Source: an uncultured Clostridium sp. (GTDB taxonomy: Bacteria; Bacillota; Clostridia; Clostridiales; Clostridiaceae). Taken from it: 37,863 nucleotides of DNA. The notes beneath the pieces are model-generated. The model was not told the origin of the DNA, did no database searches, and saw only the letters and a program-made list of their open reading frames with translations. Where the stretch lies: NCBI GenBank assembly GCA_900540255.1, contig UQFE01000022.1, positions 1 to 37,863 on the forward strand, in the 5' to 3' direction. Positions 34,274 to 37,863 of the stretch are shown piece after piece. Position numbers and translations under genes: made by a program. The stretch's first letter is position 1. Every line of letters begins with the position of its first letter.

Positions 34274-35107
34274 TTACTTACTATTTCTTCTCTTTATTAT
34301 GAATCTATCAGAATATTTCTTATTCTTTCTAGTCTTGTATCCAAGTGCTGGTTTACCCCATGGAGTAACTGGACTTGGTCTACCGATAGGTGATCTACCT
34401 TCACCACCACCGTGAGGGTGATCGCAAGGATTCATTACAGAACCTCTAACTGTAGGTCTCCATCCCATGTGTCTCTTTCTACCAGCTTTACCAATGTTGA
34501 TGATATCGTTAGTAGTGTTAGAAACTGTTCCGATTGTAGCTTTACATTCGATTCTTACATATCTCATTTCACCTGAAGGTAATCTTAATGTAGCGTAGTT
34601 ACCTTCTTTAGCCATTAATTGAGCAGAAGTACCTGCTGATCTAACCATTTGGCCACCTTTACCAGCTTGTAATTCTATGTTGTGAACAACTGTACCAACC
34701 GGCATATCTTTTAATGCTTTAGCATTACCAACTTTGATATCAGCTTCTGGTCCAGATACGATTGTATCTCCAACCTTTAATCCTACTGGTGCAAGAATAT
34801 ATCTCTTTTCACCATCAGCATATACTACTAACGCAATGTATGCTGTTCTGTTTGGATCGTATTCTATAGTAGCAACTTTTGCTGGAATACCATCCTTATT
34901 TCTCTTGAAATCAATTATTCTATATTTTCTCTTAGCTCCACCACCGTGGTGTCTAACAGTTATTTTACCTTGAGCATTTCTACCACCAGTTTTCTTTAAA
35001 GAAACTAAAAGTGATTTCTCTGGGCTGTTTGTAGTTATTTCTTCAAAGCTAGCCATTGTCATCTCTCTTCTTGATGGTGTAGTAGGTCTAAACTTTTTAA
35101 CTGCCAT
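34274..35107 (-). CDS. rplB: 50S ribosomal protein L2 (uL2)
   Basis: 277 residues. Contains [24 protein letters not shown] sequence and the C-terminal [20 protein letters not shown], with the conserved His near the peptidyl transferase centre. ATG at 35107 with GGAGGG upstream. The 58-bp gap to rplW contains a TGGCT/AGCCA hairpin (35134-35147). Confidence 0.98.
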   Translation of the reverse strand: MAVKKFRPTTPSRREMTMASFEEITTNSPEKSLLVSLKKTGGRNAQGKITVRHHGGGAKRKYRIIDFKRNKDGIPAKVATIEYDPNRTAYIALVVYADGEKRYILAPVGLKVGDTIVSGPEADIKVGNAKALKDMPVGTVVHNIELQAGKGGQMVRSAGTSAQLMAKEGNYATLRLPSGEMRYVRIECKATIGTVSNTTNDIINIGKAGRKRHMGWRPTVRGSVMNPCDHPHGGGEGRSPIGRPSPVTPWGKPALGYKTRKNKKYSDRFIIKRRNSK

Positions 35108-35133
35108 GCTAATTCCCTCCTTCTTTAAGCTTC

Positions 35134-35147
35134 TCTGGCTTTATAGC
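35134..35147 (-). other. Small hairpin between rplW and rplB
   Basis: TGGCT-TTAT-AGCCA is a perfect 5-bp stem with a tetraloop between the rplW stop and the rplB ribosome site. Its role is unknown; it belongs to a series of inter-cistronic hairpins in this cluster. Confidence 0.45.
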
Positions 35148-35165
35148 CAATATTACGCTTTGATA

Positions 35166-35462
35166 TTATTGCATTCCTTCAAAGAATTCAATACCTTTGC
35201 TATCTTGAGCTAATGTGATTATAGCTTTCTTTTGGTCAGCTCTCTTACCAACATGTACGCCCATTCTCTTAGTTTTTCCCATAGTTCTTATAGTTTGAAC
35301 TTTTTCAACTTTAACGCCGAAAACTTCTTCGATCGCTTTCTTTATTTGAACTTTGTTAGCGCTCATATGAACTATGAAAGTGTACTTCTTTTCTGCCATT
35401 GCAGCCATTGACTTTTCAGTTATAACTGGTTTTCTGATTATATCGTGGCTTGTTAACTTCAT
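35166..35462 (-). CDS. rplW: 50S ribosomal protein L23 (uL23)
   Basis: 98 residues: [20 protein letters not shown] and [17 protein letters not shown]. It is the docking site for trigger factor and SRP at the tunnel exit. Its ATG overlaps the rplD stop by one base (TAATG). Confidence 0.98.
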   Translation of the reverse strand: MKLTSHDIIRKPVITEKSMAAMAEKKYTFIVHMSANKVQIKKAIEEVFGVKVEKVQTIRTMGKTKRMGVHVGKRADQKKAIITLAQDSKGIEFFEGMQ

Positions 35463-36082
35463 TATGCGTACACCTCCTCAATCTTTGATACAGCATCCTT
35501 AGTCATGATTACTTTTGGATATTTTAATAAATCATAAACGTTGATGTTATTTACAGGAAGTACTGCTACTCCTTCTATGTTTCTAGCTGATTTGTAAACT
35601 GTTTCGTTTGCTTCAGCTGTTATGATTAATGTCTTCTTAGCATTAAAAGCATTTAACATTTTAACAACTTCCTTAGTCTTAGGTGCTTCTAATGTTAAGC
35701 TATCTAATACTACCATTTCATCATTTTGAACTTTGCTAGTTAATGCTGATAACATAGCAACTCTTCTCATTGACTTTGGTATAGACATTCTGTAATCTCT
35801 TGGCTTTGGTGCGAATACAACTCCACCTTTGATCCATTGTGGTGCTCTGATTGAACCTTGTCTAGCTCTACCAGTTCCCTTTTGTCTCCAAGGCTTAATT
35901 CCGCCTCCTCTAACCTCAGCTCTAGTTTTAGCTGATTGAGTTCCTTGTCTTTTATTAGCTAATAATGCAACAACTACTTGGTGCATAGCATCTGCATTTA
36001 CTTCTGCAGCAAATATAGTCTCATTTAATTGAATATCTTCAATTTTGTTTCCTTCTTTGTTAAATAATCCTACTGTAGGCAT
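35462..36082 (-). CDS. rplD: 50S ribosomal protein L4 (uL4)
   Basis: 206 residues. The tunnel loop is recognisable in [20 protein letters not shown]. In proteobacteria L4 represses the S10 operon through the leader; whether it does so here is unknown, but the operon has a long structured leader. ATG at 36082 with GGAGG upstream. Confidence 0.98.
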   Translation of the reverse strand: MPTVGLFNKEGNKIEDIQLNETIFAAEVNADAMHQVVVALLANKRQGTQSAKTRAEVRGGGIKPWRQKGTGRARQGSIRAPQWIKGGVVFAPKPRDYRMSIPKSMRRVAMLSALTSKVQNDEMVVLDSLTLEAPKTKEVVKMLNAFNAKKTLIITAEANETVYKSARNIEGVAVLPVNNINVYDLLKYPKVIMTKDAVSKIEEVYA

Positions 36083-36106
36083 TCTGTCTCCTCCTTTCTA
36101 AAGAAA

Positions 36107-36736
36107 TTAAGCTTTAACAGCGTTTCTTATTACAACTGTGCTCTTGTTAGCACCTGGGATACCACCCTTAACTAATATTAAGTTCTTTTCAGCTATTACT
36201 TTAACAACTTCTAAGTTTAATACAGTTGTGTTTACAGCTCCCATGTGTCCTGGCATGTTCTTGTTCTTGAATGTTCTTGATGGATCTGAAGAAGCTCCCA
36301 TTGAACCTACTGCTCTGTGGAACTTAGAACCGTGTGACATTGGTCCTCTGTTAGCATTCCATCTCTTAATAACCCCTTGGAATCCCTTACCTTTAGATAC
36401 TCCAGAAACGTCAATTTTATCTCCAGCTGCAAATAAATCAGCTTTGATTTCTTGACCTACTTCATATCCGCTGCAGTCTTCTAATCTGAATTCTTTTAAA
36501 GTTCTTCTTAAAGATACTCCAGCTTTAGCAAAGTGTCCTTTTCTTGGCTTATTAACTAATTTTTCTCTTACTTCACCGAAACCAACTTGTATTGCTTCAT
36601 AACCATCTTTTTCGATAGTTTTCTTTTGAACAACAACACATGGTCCAGCTTCTACTACAGTTACAGGAACTACCTTTCCATTTTCATCAAAAATTTGAGT
36701 CATTCCTATTTTCTTACCGATTATAGCTTTTTTCAT
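36107..36736 (-). CDS. rplC: 50S ribosomal protein L3 (uL3)
   Basis: 209 residues with the start at ATG 36736 ([20 protein letters not shown]). GGGAGGTG lies about 8 nt upstream; the open frame to 36781 runs through an intercistronic hairpin and is not used. [17 protein letters not shown] and the [20 protein letters not shown] loop are typical. Confidence 0.98.
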   Translation of the reverse strand: MKKAIIGKKIGMTQIFDENGKVVPVTVVEAGPCVVVQKKTIEKDGYEAIQVGFGEVREKLVNKPRKGHFAKAGVSLRRTLKEFRLEDCSGYEVGQEIKADLFAAGDKIDVSGVSKGKGFQGVIKRWNANRGPMSHGSKFHRAVGSMGASSDPSRTFKNKNMPGHMGAVNTTVLNLEVVKVIAEKNLILVKGGIPGANKSTVVIRNAVKA

Positions 36737-36764
36737 GTATTTACACCTCCCAAACGCATTAGCG

Positions 36765-36779
36765 GATTGCTTTGCAATC
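36765..36779 (-). other. Small hairpin between rpsJ and rplC
   Basis: GATTGC (36765-36770) pairs with GCAATC (36774-36779) across a 3-nt loop, and CGC-ATTA-GCG lies next to it (36755-36764). It is just upstream of the rplC ribosome site. Confidence 0.45.
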
Positions 36780-36815
36780 ATAACCGTTCAAACTGTTTAT
36801 TTAATAGTTAAGCTA

Positions 36816-37124
36816 TTATAGCTTTATTTCGATATCTACACCAGCAGGTAAGTTTAATCTCATTAATGCATCAACAGTTTTAGGTGATGGATTAACGATA
36901 TCGATTAATCTCTTGTGTGTTCTGATTTCGAATTGTTCTCTTGAATCTTTGTATTTGTGAACAGCTCTTAATATTGTAACAACATCTTTTTCAGTTGGTA
37001 GTGGTACTGGACCTGCAACCTTTGCTCCTGTTGATTTAGCTGTTTCAACGATTTTTTCAGCAGATTGATCTAATATAGTGTGATCAAAAGCCTTTAATCT
37101 GATTCTAATTTTTTGTTTTGACAT
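36816..37124 (-). CDS. rpsJ: 30S ribosomal protein S10 (uS10)
   Basis: 102 residues with the start at ATG 37124 ([20 protein letters not shown]). AAGGAGGG lies about 9 nt upstream; the frame open to 37217 runs through the leader RNA and is rejected. Ends [21 protein letters not shown]. Also known as NusE in antitermination. First gene of the S10 operon. Confidence 0.98.
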   Translation of the reverse strand: MSKQKIRIRLKAFDHTILDQSAEKIVETAKSTGAKVAGPVPLPTEKDVVTILRAVHKYKDSREQFEIRTHKRLIDIVNPSPKTVDALMRLNLPAGVDIEIKL

Positions 37125-37214
37125 TCTGGTTTCCCTCCTTTTCATGTACGCTTTACTTCTAACGCACAACAGTTGTAGTTCTATAAACTGCTCCTGGTGT
37201 TTCATAAATAATAA

Positions 37215-37310
37215 CACAGGCTACTACCCCTGTCGTCGGATTCTAGATCCTGACTTGCTCCTCAAGAATAACCCGGAAGTCCGGCAACCTCTTGATTCAT
37301 CGCGTTGCGC
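37215..37310 (-). promoter_or_regulatory. Structured 5' leader of the S10 operon
   Basis: The leader (about 37318 to 37125) is clearly richer in G+C than its flanks. On the minus strand it can form: stem A TCAAGA (37295-37290) with TCTTGA (37267-37262), enclosing stem B CCGG-ACTT-CCGG (37284-37273); stem C GGAT/ATCC (37250-37238); stem D ACAGG (37233-37229) with CCTGT (37220-37216). An imperfect GTGCGTT/AAGCGTAC stem (about 37145-37167) lies just before the rpsJ ribosome site. This suggests autogenous or attenuation control, with L4 as the classic candidate. Confidence 0.6.
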
Positions 37311-37324
37311 TACACAACTTCTTT

Positions 37325-37353
37325 ATTATACTATCTTTATAAATCTTTATCAA
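37325..37353 (-). promoter_or_regulatory. S10 operon promoter (proximal)
   Basis: On the minus strand: TTGATA (37353-37348), 17-bp spacer, TATAAT (37330-37325). The start is expected near 37318, giving a leader of about 190 nt before rpsJ. Confidence 0.85.
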
Positions 37354-37433
37354 GACTTTTTTTTTATCTTTTTTTTATCATTTTAAAAAAACTTTTGTCC
37401 TTTTAGAAGTAATTCTGTCGTTCAACTGTTATT

Positions 37434-37462
37434 ATTTTATATCGATTTTAGATTTTTTTCAA
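37434..37462 (-). promoter_or_regulatory. Possible second (distal) S10 promoter
   Basis: On the minus strand: TTGAAA (37462-37457), 17-bp spacer, TAAAAT (37439-37434). The surrounding DNA is very AT-rich, so a chance match is possible. The rest of the 683-bp gap between rpsJ and tuf (37463-37689) is AT-rich and shows no gene. Confidence 0.45.
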
Positions 37463-37689
37463 TAGTATAATTAATGAAATTTTTGTTTGTATTACCTCAT
37501 ATTATATATCATTAACCATTTCATTTTAATGTAAACATTTTTATAGAGTTTTACTTTTATTTTTATAATAAATAATTTGATTTATTTTATATTTAATTGG
37601 TTGTATTTTATTTAATTATATAAATTTTTCTTATTTTATTATAACAACTATAAAAAATAATATGATGATTCTAATAAATTATTTGTTTA

Positions 37690-37724
37690 TATAAAAAAAG
37701 AGTAAAGGCGTCCCCTTACTCTTT
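37690..37724 (-). terminator. Terminator after tuf
   Basis: AAAGAGTAA (37697-37705) pairs with TTACTCTTT (37716-37724), extended by two G-C pairs past one mismatch, with a following minus-strand run of Ts. It separates tuf from the S10 operon. Confidence 0.9.
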
Positions 37725-37807
37725 CCTTTTATGCGATCACAATTTTAAGCGCTTTATTTAAAAATTATCTATTTAAAAATTTAAAAGTTTTTAAACTTGG
37801 TTTAAAA

Positions 37808-37863
37808 CTATTCGATTATAGAAGTAACAACTCCTGAACCTACAGTTCTTCCACCTTCTCTGA
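37808..37863 (-). CDS. tuf: Elongation factor Tu, C-terminal end only
   Basis: Only the last 17 codons are in the window, reading REGGRTVGSGVVTSIIE and then TAG (37810-37808). This is the C-terminus of EF-Tu domain 3, which delivers aminoacyl-tRNA to the ribosome. The gene continues past the right edge. It lies upstream of rpsJ but is separated from it by a terminator and a new promoter. Confidence 0.96.
   Translation of the reverse strand, partial: REGGRTVGSGVVTSIIE

Noticed and set aside
37125..37217. 31-residue N-terminal extension of S10
   Set aside because: The segment is the structured leader; ATG 37124 has AAGGAGGG and gives the exact family N-terminus.

Overview
The window reads as a chromosomal segment from a low-GC, spore-forming, anaerobic Firmicute, most likely Clostridium sensu stricto. 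Evidence: strongly AT-rich codons and intergenic DNA, textbook TTGaca/TATAAT promoters, strong AGGAGG ribosome sites, the spore-cortex amidase CwlD, a SleB-like cell-wall hydrolase, the iron-sulfur two-subunit fumarase, and the gene order tuf/S10/spc/alpha/ecf/truA/L13/S9/cwlD seen in clostridia. I cannot name the species from sequence alone.

Layout. The right half (about 16.8 to 37.9 kb, all on the minus strand) is the ribosomal-protein supercluster, read from right to left: end of tuf, then rpsJ-rplC-rplD-rplW-rplB-rpsS-rplV-rpsC-rplP-rpmC-rpsQ (S10), rplN-rplX-rplE-rpsN-rpsH-rplF-rplR-rpsE-rpmD-rplO-secY-adk-map-KOW gene-infA-rpmJ (spc), rpsM-rpsK-rpsD-rpoA-rplQ (alpha), a terminator, ecfA1-ecfA2-ecfT-truA, and rplM-rpsI with their own promoter. 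rpmJ (24400-24513) and rpmD (28310-28489) were found by direct reading of the gaps.

The left half is a looser neighbourhood: a Na/Pi cotransporter with PhoP-like boxes, cwlD, a two-subunit Fe-S fumarase/tartrate dehydratase, a YitT membrane protein, an aerobic-type class I ribonucleotide reductase (nrdA, nrdB) under tandem NrdR boxes, ptsI, a SleB-like hydrolase, an unrecognised membrane-anchored protein, and the c-di-AMP cyclase cdaA with its partner cdaR, followed by a FAD-dependent dehydrogenase.

The most interesting material is non-coding. (1) Upstream of rpsM, between a promoter and the alpha operon, the RNA can fold into a nested pseudoknot, placed where E. coli uses an S4-binding pseudoknot to control the same genes. 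(2) The S10 and L13 transcripts have structured leaders. (3) The nrdA-nrdB gap holds a 98-bp MITE-like element whose two internal palindromes resemble NrdR boxes and lie 32 bp apart, plus a possible IS200/IS605-type end. (4) A dispersed hairpin-rich repeat occurs three times, each at the 3' end of a gene. (5) Several perfect hairpins lie between ribosomal-protein cistrons. I see no defence system, CRISPR array, prophage, tRNA or rRNA gene.
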